From Alicyclobacillaceae bacterium (GTDB lineage Bacteria; Bacillota; Bacilli; Kyrpidiales; Kyrpidiaceae), in assembly GCA_029961045.1 (NCBI GenBank), contig JASBVN010000006.1, positions 1 to 64,000 of the forward strand: a stretch of DNA of 64,000 nt, read 5' to 3'. Below the pieces are notes generated by a model. That model saw nothing but the letters and a program-made list of their open reading frames with translations, was not told where the DNA came from and searched no databases. The position numbers and the translations under genes were made by a program. Shown one piece after another: positions 43,188 to 51,763 of the stretch (position 1 is its first letter; every line of letters begins with the position of its first letter).

Positions 43188-44492
43188 ATGATGCTGCGAA
43201 CCCGATCGGAACAGAGCTACCAACGCGCCCAACAGATCATCCTGGGCGGGGTCAACAGCCCTTCCCGCTCCTTTAAAGCCGTCGGAGGCGGAGCCCCCGT
43301 CTTCATCGCCCGGGGCCGCGGAGCCTACCTGTGGGATGTAGACGGAAACCGCTACATCGATTACCTGTGCGGTTACGGTCCCGTCATCCTGGGACACGCT
43401 CACCCGGAAATCACGGAAACCCTGGCCGCAGCGGGCGAAGACGGCATCCTCTTCGGCGCCCCCACCGAGTGGGAGACGGAGTTGGGCGAGGCCTTGCGGG
43501 CCGCCGTACCTTCCCTAGAGCGCTTGCGATTCGTCAACAGTGGGACCGAAGCGGTCATGACCTCCATCCGCGTCGCCCGAGCGGCCACCGGACGCGATAA
43601 AATCGTCAAATTCGCAGGATGCTACCACGGCCATTCCGATTTGGTCCTCGTCGCCGCCGGATCCGGCCCCTCCACTTTGGGCACCCCGGACAGTGCAGGT
43701 GTACCGGAGGGAATCGCCCGGGATGTCGTGACGGTGCCCTACAACGATCTCGACGCCTTGGAAACGGCCTTCCGGCGGTTCGGACGGGACATCGCCGCCG
43801 TACTGGTGGAACCGGTGGTCGGCAATTTCGGCATCGTTCCCCCGAAGCCGGGCTTCTTGGAAGGAATCAACGAGATCGCGCACTCCCACGGCGCCCTCGT
43901 CATCTACGACGAGGTCATCACCGCATTCCGGTTTCATTACGGCGCGGTACAGACCCTCTACGGGGTCGAACCGGACTTGACCGCCCTCGGAAAGATCATC
44001 GGAGGAGGACTGCCGATCGGAGCGTATGGAGGACGCCGGGACATCATGGAGCAAGTCGCACCCCTCGGGCCGACCTACCAGGCGGGCACGATGGCCGGCA
44101 ACCCCCTCGCCATGCGAACCGGCCTGAAATGTCTCGAAATCCTGTCCCGTCCGGGAACCTACGAACACCTGGATCGCCTGGGCCGGATGCTTGAGGAGGG
44201 ATTGCTCGAGGCCGCCCGCCGCCGGCAGATTCCCGTCACGGTCAACCGGTTGAAGGGAGCCCTGACCCTCTTTTTCGGTCCCCACCCGGTCACTCATTAC
44301 GAAGAGGCCCGGCGCACCCGGGGAGACCAATTCGCCCGCTTTTTCCACGAGATGCTGAACCGGGGCGTACACCTGGCTCCCTCGAAGTTCGAAGCCTGGT
44401 TCGTGACCATCGCCCATACGGAAGCCGACGTCGTCCAGACCCTTGAGGCCGCCGACGAAGCATTCGCCGCCGTCGCGCGGGAAGTCCCTTAA
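43188..44492 (+). CDS. hemL: Glutamate-1-semialdehyde 2,1-aminomutase
   Basis: A 434-residue PLP enzyme making 5-aminolevulinate from glutamate semialdehyde, the C5 haem route. [89 protein letters not shown] and the PLP Lys in [17 protein letters not shown] identify it. ATG 43188 with GGAAAGGGG five bases before is preferred; a GTG at 43167 sits inside another AAGGAGG. It is transcribed divergently from selA. Confidence 0.95.
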   Translation: MMLRTRSEQSYQRAQQIILGGVNSPSRSFKAVGGGAPVFIARGRGAYLWDVDGNRYIDYLCGYGPVILGHAHPEITETLAAAGEDGILFGAPTEWETELGEALRAAVPSLERLRFVNSGTEAVMTSIRVARAATGRDKIVKFAGCYHGHSDLVLVAAGSGPSTLGTPDSAGVPEGIARDVVTVPYNDLDALETAFRRFGRDIAAVLVEPVVGNFGIVPPKPGFLEGINEIAHSHGALVIYDEVITAFRFHYGAVQTLYGVEPDLTALGKIIGGGLPIGAYGGRRDIMEQVAPLGPTYQAGTMAGNPLAMRTGLKCLEILSRPGTYEHLDRLGRMLEEGLLEAARRRQIPVTVNRLKGALTLFFGPHPVTHYEEARRTRGDQFARFFHEMLNRGVHLAPSKFEAWFVTIAHTEADVVQTLEAADEAFAAVAREVP

Positions 44493-44521
44493 TTCTGGCC
44501 ATCCCGGACCTCGAAAGAATC

Positions 44522-44550
44522 GACGGGGGCCGGTGTTTCCAGCCCCCGTC
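44522..44550. terminator. Hairpin between hemL and the NifU-like gene
   Basis: A perfect 9-bp stem, GACGGGGGC with GCCCCCGTC, loop 11, between convergent genes. T-rich only on the minus side (GATTCTTTC), so it may serve mainly the NifU-like gene. Confidence 0.6.
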
Positions 44551-44577
44551 GGAATGGACCGTACCGCTTTCGCCGTT

Positions 44578-44799
44578 TTAGACGGCAATGACTTCTTTGA
44601 TTTCCGGCACCGCGGACTTGATCGCCCGCTCAATGCCCATCTTCAACGTCATCGTGGACATGGGGCACCCGCCGCATGCTCCCACAAGCCGCAGGGTGAC
44701 GACCCCGTCTTCCACGTCGATCAATTCCACATCTCCGCCGTCAAAACGGAGACCGGGACGAATGCGGTCCAGTGCTTCCTCAACTTTTTCCCTCAGCAT
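44578..44799 (-). CDS. NifU C-terminal-domain Fe-S scaffold protein (YutI type)
   Basis: A 73-residue Nfu-type domain. LREKVEEALDRIRPGLRFDG, GDVELIDVEDGVVTLRL, and the cluster-binding ACGGCPMSTMTLK (CxxC) are diagnostic. It probably carries and delivers Fe-S clusters. ATG 44799 follows GGGAGGG; in-frame ATGs further upstream lack a ribosome site. The length matches Bacillus YutI. Confidence 0.92.
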   Translation of the reverse strand: MLREKVEEALDRIRPGLRFDGGDVELIDVEDGVVTLRLVGACGGCPMSTMTLKMGIERAIKSAVPEIKEVIAV

Positions 44800-44906
44800 G
44801 TGCATCCCTCCCATCGACATCTCCAGTATAAGAAAAGAACAGAGTAAAAACAAGAATTTTTCTCATTCGATCCGCCCCGCTCCACCTCCCCGCAGTTCTT
44901 CGGGGC

Positions 44907-45122
44907 TCACCGGCGATCTCGCCGTCCGCCCCGTCTCCGGCTCAACCCTCGCGCCCAGCGGTCGATTCCCCAGAAGATCACAAAAGTCCACCCGTAGGCG
45001 GCCATCACCTGTACAACCAACGGGACGGGCCGCCCCGCCCACCGGCAAGCGATCCACAAGATCAGCGCCGCCGCGCCGATCGCGCTGGAAACGGCCGCCA
45101 CCACCCATTGCCTTTTCCGCAC
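44907..45122 (-). CDS. Small two-segment membrane protein
   Basis: A 71-residue protein: basic start, then two hydrophobic stretches (WVVAAVSSAIGAAALILWIA and VQVMAAYGWTFVIFWGI), and an Arg-rich tail. GTG start with AAAAGGAG about ten bases before. It lies 45 bases after the M16 peptidase gene and may be co-transcribed. I do not recognise the family. A longer overlapping frame (45171-44863) has no protein-like features. Confidence 0.6.
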   Translation of the reverse strand: MRKRQWVVAAVSSAIGAAALILWIACRWAGRPVPLVVQVMAAYGWTFVIFWGIDRWARGLSRRRGGRRDRR

Positions 45123-45167
45123 GCTTTTCGAGCTCCTTTTGCCCCGGACGCCGCCTTACAACCGCCG

Positions 45168-46454
45168 TCATGCGGGCGCCGGCCTGACGATCGATACGGC
45201 TTCTCGATCCGGTCGCACCAAGAGCCGAAACCGCTCTTCCACCTCCGCCCGGGTCACGTCCCGTAACACGGAAACGGTGGCGAATAAATCCATTTTCTTA
45301 AAATGGTACGACGGAACGTACCGGGCGAGAAATCGCAACGAATCCAATCCTTTCACAAATTGTCCCAACAGCCGCCTGCGGCTGCGTTCCACCTCGTCCT
45401 CCCGCAGACCGGCGCTTCTGACCTTTTCCCATCCTTTGGAAAGCACTTCCAAAAACCGGTCGGGATCGGGGGTGTTGCCCCCGATGATGGCATGGGCATA
45501 TCCCCGACCGTAATCATACTCCCAACCAAAAGTTTGATCAATCAAATCCCTTTCGAACAGTTCCCGATACACCGAACCGCCCTTGCTCAGGAGCACATCG
45601 AACAAAAGGGTCGTCACGATGTCCTTGCGCAATCCGCTTTCGTCCGCCAGCTCGGGATCCGGATCTTTATATCCGACATACACCTTCGGCATATTGACCG
45701 GCATTTCCTTCTCCAGCCTAGGAACGGCAACCGGGTCGGGCTCCCCCTCTGCCAGGCGCTCCGCGGGTCTCCCGGACCGGTGCGCCTTCTTGCTCTGGTT
45801 CCGCTCCACCACCGCCGCGATCTCCTCCGGATCGATACCCCCCACCACGAAAAGGTGCATGTTTTGGGGATGATAAAAGGCGTTGTAACAGGTATACAGG
45901 TCCTCCTTGGTAATCGCCTGGATGCTGTCGACGGTTCCGGCGATCTGAATGCGCACCGGATGCCGCTGATACAGGCCCTCCAACAATTGATAATACACCC
46001 GGGCATCGGGGTTGTCGTCGTACATCCGGATCTCCTGCGCAATGATCCCCTTTTCCTTTTCGACCGCCTCGTCGGTAAAGTACGGATCATCGACAAAATC
46101 GAGAAGGGTTTCAAGGTTCTCCGCGATATGACTCGTCGCAGAAAACAGATACGTCGTCATGTCGAAGGTCGTATAGGCATTCGCCGAGGCCGCCCTTGAG
46201 GCGAACAGCCTGAACACGTCCCCGTCCGCTTTCTCAAACATTTTGTGTTCCAGAAAATGGGCCACTCCGTCGGGCACGCGGACCTCGCGACCGTCGGCCG
46301 TCCGAAACCGGTGGTCGATCGAACCGAAATTCGTCGAATAGGCGGCAAACACCTGGTTATACCCCGGTTTCGGCATCAACGTGAGCCGGAGGCCGTTTTC
46401 GCAGCGGTGTTCCACCAATCGAACGCCCAACGGTTCATACACCCGCTCCTCCAC
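45168..46454 (-). CDS. M16-family zinc peptidase, active subunit (YmfH-like)
   Basis: A 428-residue metallopeptidase. The inverted zinc motif HFLEHKMF (HxxEH) and downstream EKEKGIIAQEIRMYDD with the third ligand are intact. The second M16 half contains YVGYKDPDPELADE and LFERDLIDQTFGWEYDYGRG. The GTG at 46454, with AAGGAGGG eight bases earlier, overlaps the upstream partner by 20 bases. The pair matches ymfF-ymfH of Bacillus. Substrate unknown. Confidence 0.88.
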   Translation of the reverse strand: MEERVYEPLGVRLVEHRCENGLRLTLMPKPGYNQVFAAYSTNFGSIDHRFRTADGREVRVPDGVAHFLEHKMFEKADGDVFRLFASRAASANAYTTFDMTTYLFSATSHIAENLETLLDFVDDPYFTDEAVEKEKGIIAQEIRMYDDNPDARVYYQLLEGLYQRHPVRIQIAGTVDSIQAITKEDLYTCYNAFYHPQNMHLFVVGGIDPEEIAAVVERNQSKKAHRSGRPAERLAEGEPDPVAVPRLEKEMPVNMPKVYVGYKDPDPELADESGLRKDIVTTLLFDVLLSKGGSVYRELFERDLIDQTFGWEYDYGRGYAHAIIGGNTPDPDRFLEVLSKGWEKVRSAGLREDEVERSRRRLLGQFVKGLDSLRFLARYVPSYHFKKMDLFATVSVLRDVTRAEVEERFRLLVRPDREAVSIVRPAPA

Positions 46455-47727
46455 CGCCTGGACCCTCCTTCCCCTGCAGGAAATAGACGGTGTCCTTTTG
46501 TACCCCGGCGGCGACCGCCGCAACGGCCTCCGGCGTCACCGATTCGAGGTCCCGCACCAAATCCTCCGGCATTCGATTCCGGCCGTACAACCATCCGGTA
46601 AAAGCCAAGTCGACGACGGCGTAGGGAGAATCCCGCAACTCCCGGTACTGGTTTTGAAGGCCGATTTTGGTCCACGTCCACTCTTCCTCGCTGATGTCCC
46701 CCCGGGCCATCGCCTCGACCTGTCGATCGACGATCTCCATCGCGGCCTCCATTCGATCGCTCGGAATGCCCGTCTGCACATACAGGACGCCTTTGTGGAC
46801 GTCGAGCCGGCTCGACGCGTAATAGGCGAGATTGGCCTTTTCCCGGACATGCACAAACAATTTGGAATGGGGAAACCCGCCGAGAATTCCGTTGTACATC
46901 AACAGAGCCGGAAACGGATCATCCCCCCATCCGATTCCCGTCCGGTATCCGACGTTCAATTTCCCTTGCATCACATCCATCGGCTCGACCACTTTCCGGA
47001 CCGGGCGGCCGGCCGTATACAGCGGTCCGACGCTCGGCCGCTTCACCGCCCCGGCGGCCGGAAGATTCCGCTCCGCCCACGCCACGAGGAGCTCGGGGTC
47101 GAAAGGACCGACCGCAAAGAGATGCAGGGGGCTGCCGTTGCGAATGCGCTCGTACAGTTCGTAAAGCGCCCCTCCGTCCAGTCTCGCCAGATCTTCCGCA
47201 AAACCGTAACGCGGCGCCCCGTAAACCTGACCCGAAAACATTTCTTCGGCGCACCGCTGAGCGGCGTAGGCCACTTTGTCGTCGAAAAGACTCGCGATGC
47301 GCTTACGATGTTGTTCCTTTTCCATCGACACCCTCCGCGCTTCGAAGGCGCCGGGCGACTCCAAAAAAGGTTCCCACATCACTTCCCGGAGCAGTTCCAA
47401 AGCCGGTCCGAGGAGATCGAGCCCCGGTTCGATAAACCGTCCCCCGGGGACTTGGACGGCAAACTCGATGGTCTGCAATTCTCCCTTTCGCTTCACATCC
47501 CCGTGAATGGACGACCCGTACAGATCTCCGAAAGCCTTTTGAATGTCGTCGAATTCCGGGAGCCGTCGGGTTCCCCTCAGGAGAAGGTGAGGCAGAAGCG
47601 AGACGGCGGTCACCGACTCGCGGGTCAACGGCCAAATCCAACAAGCGACGACCGTAATCGTGCGAAACTGTTCGGTTCGCCAGAGATGAAGCAAGCCACC
47701 CGGCACGGCCACCGTTTCAAATGCCAA
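46435..47727 (-). CDS. M16-family peptidase-like, non-catalytic partner (YmfF-like)
   Basis: A 430-residue M16 homologue without the HxxEH zinc motif; the equivalent region reads LLPHLLLRGTRRLPEFDD. The C-half keeps the typical GGFPHSKLFVHVREKANLAYY. In two-gene M16 systems one subunit is catalytic and the other holds the substrate-binding Arg-Tyr type site. The likely start is TTG 47727 after GAGGAGGAGGGAAG; an ATG 30 codons earlier has no ribosome site and overlaps a terminator. Confidence 0.85.
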   Translation of the reverse strand: MAFETVAVPGGLLHLWRTEQFRTITVVACWIWPLTRESVTAVSLLPHLLLRGTRRLPEFDDIQKAFGDLYGSSIHGDVKRKGELQTIEFAVQVPGGRFIEPGLDLLGPALELLREVMWEPFLESPGAFEARRVSMEKEQHRKRIASLFDDKVAYAAQRCAEEMFSGQVYGAPRYGFAEDLARLDGGALYELYERIRNGSPLHLFAVGPFDPELLVAWAERNLPAAGAVKRPSVGPLYTAGRPVRKVVEPMDVMQGKLNVGYRTGIGWGDDPFPALLMYNGILGGFPHSKLFVHVREKANLAYYASSRLDVHKGVLYVQTGIPSDRMEAAMEIVDRQVEAMARGDISEEEWTWTKIGLQNQYRELRDSPYAVVDLAFTGWLYGRNRMPEDLVRDLESVTPEAVAAVAAGVQKDTVYFLQGKEGPGGGGAGV

Positions 47728-47779
47728 AGACTTCCCTCCTCCTCGGGTGTCCTTTTCCTCACTGTATGACAACGGGCGC

Positions 47780-47812
47780 CAAAAATAAAGCCCTCCTGAT
47801 GGAGGACTCTTT
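47780..47812 (-). terminator. Intrinsic terminator downstream of ndh
   Basis: On the minus strand CCTCC-ATCA-GGAGG with flanking AAAG/CTTT, followed by ATTTTTGG. It separates ndh from the M16 gene pair. Confidence 0.85.
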
Positions 47813-47857
47813 ATCACTCAGAATAACCCGCCCGGCCGCCTTTCATGATTCGACACA

Positions 47858-49024
47858 TTATTTCATGAGTCCGCCGATTTTGGCCAGGTACCGGATTTGA
47901 CTCAAGTCTTTGATGAAATAGGCGATGCGGCCGGATGTTTTGTACCTTTCTCCGACCTTGCCGACGGCATCCCGCCCGCCCAGGGAAGCCACCGTGCCCA
48001 GGATCTTCGGGGCGAAGGGCACTTTCTTGCCGCCTTTCAGGTCGGCGCACAGATTCTTCGCGACGCAACTGCCCATTTGGATGGCCAATTGCGCCGTAGG
48101 AGGATACGGACGGCCCTGTTCGTTCAGCACGAAACAGCAGTCTCCCGCCATGTACACGTCCTCGTACCCCACCGCCTGCAAGTACTCGTTCACCTTCGCC
48201 CTGCCGCGCGGCTCCGTCTCGAAGCCCGCATCGACGACGATCTGGTTTCCCCGCACTCCGCCGGTCCAGATGATCGTCTTTGTCCGGATCACTTCCCCGT
48301 TTTTGAGGTGCACCGCCTCCGGTTCCACCCGGACAATCGGCGAGCCGACCTTGAACACCACTCCCTTGGCCTTGAGAATCGCTTCGGCCTTGGCGGCGAG
48401 ATCCTCGTCAAAGCCGGGAAGGATCGAGGGCATCGCCTCGACATTGTAGAGCTGGACCCGGTCCCGGGGTATGTTACTTTCTTCACATAACCGGGGGAGC
48501 CAATCCGCGATTTCCCCCACCAACTCGATCCCCGTCAGACCCGCACCGCCGACGACAAAGGTCATGTATTCCGGTCTCGGGTCATAGGGATACTCGGCAA
48601 AACACCGTTCAATGTGGGTCCGGATCAGCCGAGCTTCGTCCACCGATTTCAGGGTGAGGGAATATTCCTTCAGTCCCGGGATTCCAAAATATTCCGTTTC
48701 GCTGCCCAAGGCCACCACGAGGTAGTCGTACGTCAATTCCCCGCCCTGGAGAAAAACCCGTTTCTCCTTCGGATCGATTCGGGTCACGACGTCCCGGACC
48801 AGCCGAATCGGTTTTCCCGAGAGCAATTTCACAAGGGGAATGCGCACCTCGGTGTCGCGTTTCGCGGCCGCGGCCGGCTCGTACAACTGGGTGACCAATT
48901 GGTGGTAATCGTACTTGTTGACCAAGATGATCTCCGCGTCCTGTTCCGTCACCTCCTTGGCCAGTTCGAGGGCCGCAACCAATCCGCCGTACCCCGCTCC
49001 CAGAATCACCACTCGCTTTTGCAC
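47858..49024 (-). CDS. ndh: NADH dehydrogenase, type II (NDH-2)
   Basis: A 388-residue flavoprotein oxidising NADH and reducing menaquinone without pumping protons. VVILGAGYGGLVAALELA is the FAD site; TFVVGGAGLTGIELVGEIADW is the NADH site; EDVYMAGDCCFVL and PPTAQLAIQMG are the C-terminal hallmarks. The GTG 49024 is preceded by GTGGGGG; another GTG lies five codons earlier. A consensus promoter and Rex-type operator stand just upstream, as known for B. subtilis ndh. Confidence 0.92.
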   Translation of the reverse strand: MQKRVVILGAGYGGLVAALELAKEVTEQDAEIILVNKYDYHQLVTQLYEPAAAAKRDTEVRIPLVKLLSGKPIRLVRDVVTRIDPKEKRVFLQGGELTYDYLVVALGSETEYFGIPGLKEYSLTLKSVDEARLIRTHIERCFAEYPYDPRPEYMTFVVGGAGLTGIELVGEIADWLPRLCEESNIPRDRVQLYNVEAMPSILPGFDEDLAAKAEAILKAKGVVFKVGSPIVRVEPEAVHLKNGEVIRTKTIIWTGGVRGNQIVVDAGFETEPRGRAKVNEYLQAVGYEDVYMAGDCCFVLNEQGRPYPPTAQLAIQMGSCVAKNLCADLKGGKKVPFAPKILGTVASLGGRDAVGKVGERYKTSGRIAYFIKDLSQIRYLAKIGGLMK

Positions 49025-49040
49025 CTGAATCCCCCACACT

Positions 49041-49058
49041 TTGTGTATTATTTCACAA
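49041..49058. promoter_or_regulatory. Rex-type operator upstream of ndh
   Basis: TTGTGTATTATTTCACAA on the plus strand (TTGTGAAATAATACACAA on minus): TTGTG/CACAA arms with an A/T centre, matching the Rex consensus. It lies 17 bases before the start codon, just downstream of the promoter, where a bound NAD-responsive repressor would block transcription when NADH is low. Confidence 0.8.
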
Positions 49059-49071
49059 GCCGGTCACAAAT

Positions 49072-49100
49072 ATCATAGACATCTGCTAAGAAACTGTCAA
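49072..49100 (-). promoter_or_regulatory. SigA-type promoter of ndh
   Basis: TTGACA (49100-49095), 17-base spacer, TATGAT (49077-49072). The predicted start is about ten bases before the Rex-type operator. Confidence 0.85.
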
Positions 49101-49142
49101 TAGGACGGCGAAAGGAAAGGATTTCCTGAACCCTCCTCCCTT

Positions 49143-49931
49143 TCATTCGGACCGTTCGGACGACTTTCGAGTCAAAACGAGCAAGATGAACAGCAAAACG
49201 GTAAACAGCCAGCCGGCTTCTGCACCGCTCCGGCCTCCGGTAACGGCGGCCGGGCCCTCCAAGACCACCCGCCCCGGAGTCCGGACCGAAGGAAAGCCGA
49301 ACAAAGCGTCCTGAAAGCTGCGCCACATCCACTCGAACCCCACCTCCCATCCCAGAGAGCCGGTCCTTTCCCGCAGGCCGGCCAAAAGCAGTCCCCGCAA
49401 AAAGGCATTGCATCCGGCGACCGGGTGGACCGGCCCCGCCAACAACCCGAACAGGCCGAAAGCCGCTGCGCTGCCGACCACGGCGGTCCTGACCCCGTAA
49501 CGCCGGTCCAGCGCCGCATACAGGTATCCACGAAAAAAAACTTCTTGCCAGAGGACCGGCAGCAAAAGACCGGCCATTCCTAGAAACACCTCCTCCGGAG
49601 AAACGGGAGCGGTCCAACGGAGCCACCCGCACATCTTGAGGATAACCGCCGCAGCCGTCGCGGCCGCGCCCCCCCACAGTCCTCCCAAGACCGCCCAGCG
49701 GGCAAACCCGGTAAACCGCAGCCCCGTTTCGGACACTGGCCGCCCTTCCGCCGCCCGATGCAACACCAGAGCCAACAGGATTCCCGCCCCGAACACCGCC
49801 TGCCGGCCGGCCCGGTCCTCCGCCGAGATCAGCAAGAGGGCGAACAGGATCGCCGCATACACCAGTATTTGGACCGGAAGAGACACATTCCGCTCGAGTT
49901 TTCCTTCCCAACGCCGCCCTCTCACAGGCAT
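49143..49931 (-). CDS. CPBP-like membrane protein with altered catalytic motif
   Basis: A 262-residue protein with about six to seven hydrophobic segments. LLLPVLWQEVFFRGYLYAAL resembles motif 1 of CPBP/CAAX proteases (EExxFRG), but the first Glu is Gln. I find no clear FxxxH motif 2 or HxxxN/D motif in the usual places. It may be an inactive or divergent member. ATG 49931 (MPVRGRR) with AAAGGGG is the likely start. It is upstream of ndh but separated by the ndh promoter. Confidence 0.65.
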   Translation of the reverse strand: MPVRGRRWEGKLERNVSLPVQILVYAAILFALLLISAEDRAGRQAVFGAGILLALVLHRAAEGRPVSETGLRFTGFARWAVLGGLWGGAAATAAAVILKMCGWLRWTAPVSPEEVFLGMAGLLLPVLWQEVFFRGYLYAALDRRYGVRTAVVGSAAAFGLFGLLAGPVHPVAGCNAFLRGLLLAGLRERTGSLGWEVGFEWMWRSFQDALFGFPSVRTPGRVVLEGPAAVTGGRSGAEAGWLFTVLLFILLVLTRKSSERSE

Positions 49932-50085
49932 CACCCCTTTGGCCCCTCGTCCCTGTCTTCCATTCCTATATGCCGGGATCCCCGAATCCAGACCGGACAG
50001 CAGAGCCAAAGGACATTCGCACCGGAGCGGATAAAACGCCGGAGAATGGAAATCGCTAAGTACAAAAAATGGGAGGGATCAGCCC

Positions 50086-50940
50086 ATGGGTCGCCGAATC
50101 CTGATCTCCATCGCCCTATCCGCCTTGATGCTGCTGATTCCGGGCTGCGGATCCGCGCAGGGCCGACCGGCTCCTCCGCCTCCGGACACGGGCGGAACGG
50201 CCGTACGCTCCCCCGCCCCCTCACAGTTCCGGGACGGCCCCGAGTCCACCGGCCGCCGTTCCTCCGTCCGTCATTCCATCGACTATTCGTCCCGTTATCC
50301 GGGAATTTTTCTGTTGCGAGGTCCGGGCAACGCCCGAGTCGTCGCTTTGAGTTTCGACGATGGACCGGATGCCGTGTACACTCCCCGCATCCTCGACGTT
50401 TTGCGGAGGGAAAAAGTCCGCGCCACCTTCTTTCTCGTCGGCACCCGAACCCAACAGTACCCCCAAATCGTCCGCCGGATGGCGGCCGAGGGGCACGCCC
50501 TGGGCAACCACACCTGGGACCACGCCAATTTGACCAAATTGCCGCAAGACCAATTGCGGAATGAAATGATCCGGGCGGATGAGGCCGTCTTCCGGGCCTC
50601 GGGAGTGCATCCCGCCGTCGCCCGCCCGCCTTACGGAGCAGTGGACGACCGGGTGATTCAAACGCTCCACCGGATGGGTTACCGCATCGTGGATTGGTCG
50701 GTCGACTCATTGGATTGGAAGGGGCTAAACGCCGACCAGGTGGCGACCAACGTCTTGAGCCACATCACGCCGGGAGCCATCGTGTTACAACACAGCGCGG
50801 GAGGAAAGGGGGAAGACCTCAGCGGCACAGTCAACGCTCTGCCCCGCATCATCCGGACCCTGCGGGCAGAAGGGTACCGGTTCGCCACCATCCCCGAACT
50901 CTTGCGCATTCCGGCCTCCCTGTCCCGGCCGCCTCGCTGA
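50086..50940 (+). CDS. Polysaccharide deacetylase lipoprotein (NodB domain)
   Basis: A 284-residue secreted enzyme. The signal peptide ends LIPGC (Cys21), then a Pro-rich linker. NodB motifs: VVALSFDDGPDAVYTPRILD (metal Asp), GNHTWDHANLTKL (His-x3-His), ARPPYGAVDD, VDWSVDSLDWK and IVLQHSAGG. It should deacetylate chitin oligomers or peptidoglycan GlcNAc/MurNAc outside the cell. GGGAGGG precedes the ATG. An amidase gene follows after 97 bases. Confidence 0.92.
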   Translation: MGRRILISIALSALMLLIPGCGSAQGRPAPPPPDTGGTAVRSPAPSQFRDGPESTGRRSSVRHSIDYSSRYPGIFLLRGPGNARVVALSFDDGPDAVYTPRILDVLRREKVRATFFLVGTRTQQYPQIVRRMAAEGHALGNHTWDHANLTKLPQDQLRNEMIRADEAVFRASGVHPAVARPPYGAVDDRVIQTLHRMGYRIVDWSVDSLDWKGLNADQVATNVLSHITPGAIVLQHSAGGKGEDLSGTVNALPRIIRTLRAEGYRFATIPELLRIPASLSRPPR

Positions 50941-51037
50941 CGGAGCGAATCGGGACGGCACCCTCGTCTGACGGATCCGCCCCCTCCTGCATATAGATGA
51001 ACAAAAAACTCCCGCAGGACCGAGGAGGGCGGACGGC

Positions 51038-51763
51038 ATGATCATTTGTATCGACCCGGGCCACGGGGGCGCCGACCCCGGCGCCACCTACGGCTCCCTG
51101 TACGAAAAAAACCTCACTCTCACCCTCGCGCGACACATCGGCCGGCGACTCTCGGAGGGATATCGATGTGAAGTCCTGTACACCCGCGCCGATGACCGGT
51201 TCGTCGGACTTTCGGAGCGCGCCCGGACGGCCAACCAAGCGGGAGCGTCTTTTTTCCTGTCCGTCCACGTCAACGCCGGGGGAGGGGAAGGGTACGAGGA
51301 CTATGTGTACCCCGGTCTCGAAAATACCCAAACGTCCCGCATTCGCGACGTCCTTCACGACCACGTCGCCCATTATCTCCAAAAACTCGGGGTGGCGGAT
51401 CGAGGCAAGAAAGAAGCGGATTTGGCCGTACTCCGGGAAACCGTGATGGACGCCGTCCTCCTGGAAGTATTGTTCATCGACAACGCCAAGGACCGGTCCC
51501 TGCTCGTGTCCCCCGAATTTCAGGATCAATTCGCGGCGGCGGCCGTCGCCGGCCTGGCCGATGCCCTGCACCTTGTACCAAAAGAAAATCAACCCGCTCC
51601 GCCGCCCGGACCGGCCCCATCGCCGGCGATGTGGTACCGGGTTCAAGTGGGAGCATTCCGCGACAAAAGCCGGGCCGACGCCCTGGCCGCCGAACTGCGT
51701 CAAAAAGGATACCCGGCTATTGTTGTAGCGGAACCAGATGCAGGCGGTTCGGGTCGATCGTGA
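51038..51763 (+). CDS. N-acetylmuramoyl-L-alanine amidase with a shortened SPOR domain
   Basis: A 241-residue Amidase_3 enzyme without a signal peptide, as in mother-cell CwlC-type amidases. IDPGHGGADPGA and SVHVNAGGG give zinc His residues and VLLEVLFIDN the catalytic Glu. After a Pro-rich linker (about 185-200) a SPOR domain starts (MWYRVQVGAFRDKSRADALA) but stops after about 43 residues instead of 70, ending DAGGSGRS. The last 47 bases overlap the end of the convergent ABC gene. The SPOR domain therefore looks cut off. Confidence 0.85.
   Translation: MIICIDPGHGGADPGATYGSLYEKNLTLTLARHIGRRLSEGYRCEVLYTRADDRFVGLSERARTANQAGASFFLSVHVNAGGGEGYEDYVYPGLENTQTSRIRDVLHDHVAHYLQKLGVADRGKKEADLAVLRETVMDAVLLEVLFIDNAKDRSLLVSPEFQDQFAAAAVAGLADALHLVPKENQPAPPPGPAPSPAMWYRVQVGAFRDKSRADALAAELRQKGYPAIVVAEPDAGGSGRS

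Noticed and set aside
44863-45171. 102-codon minus-strand ORF
   Set aside because: It overlaps the better-supported membrane protein (45122-44907), which has a ribosome site and clear hydrophobic segments.
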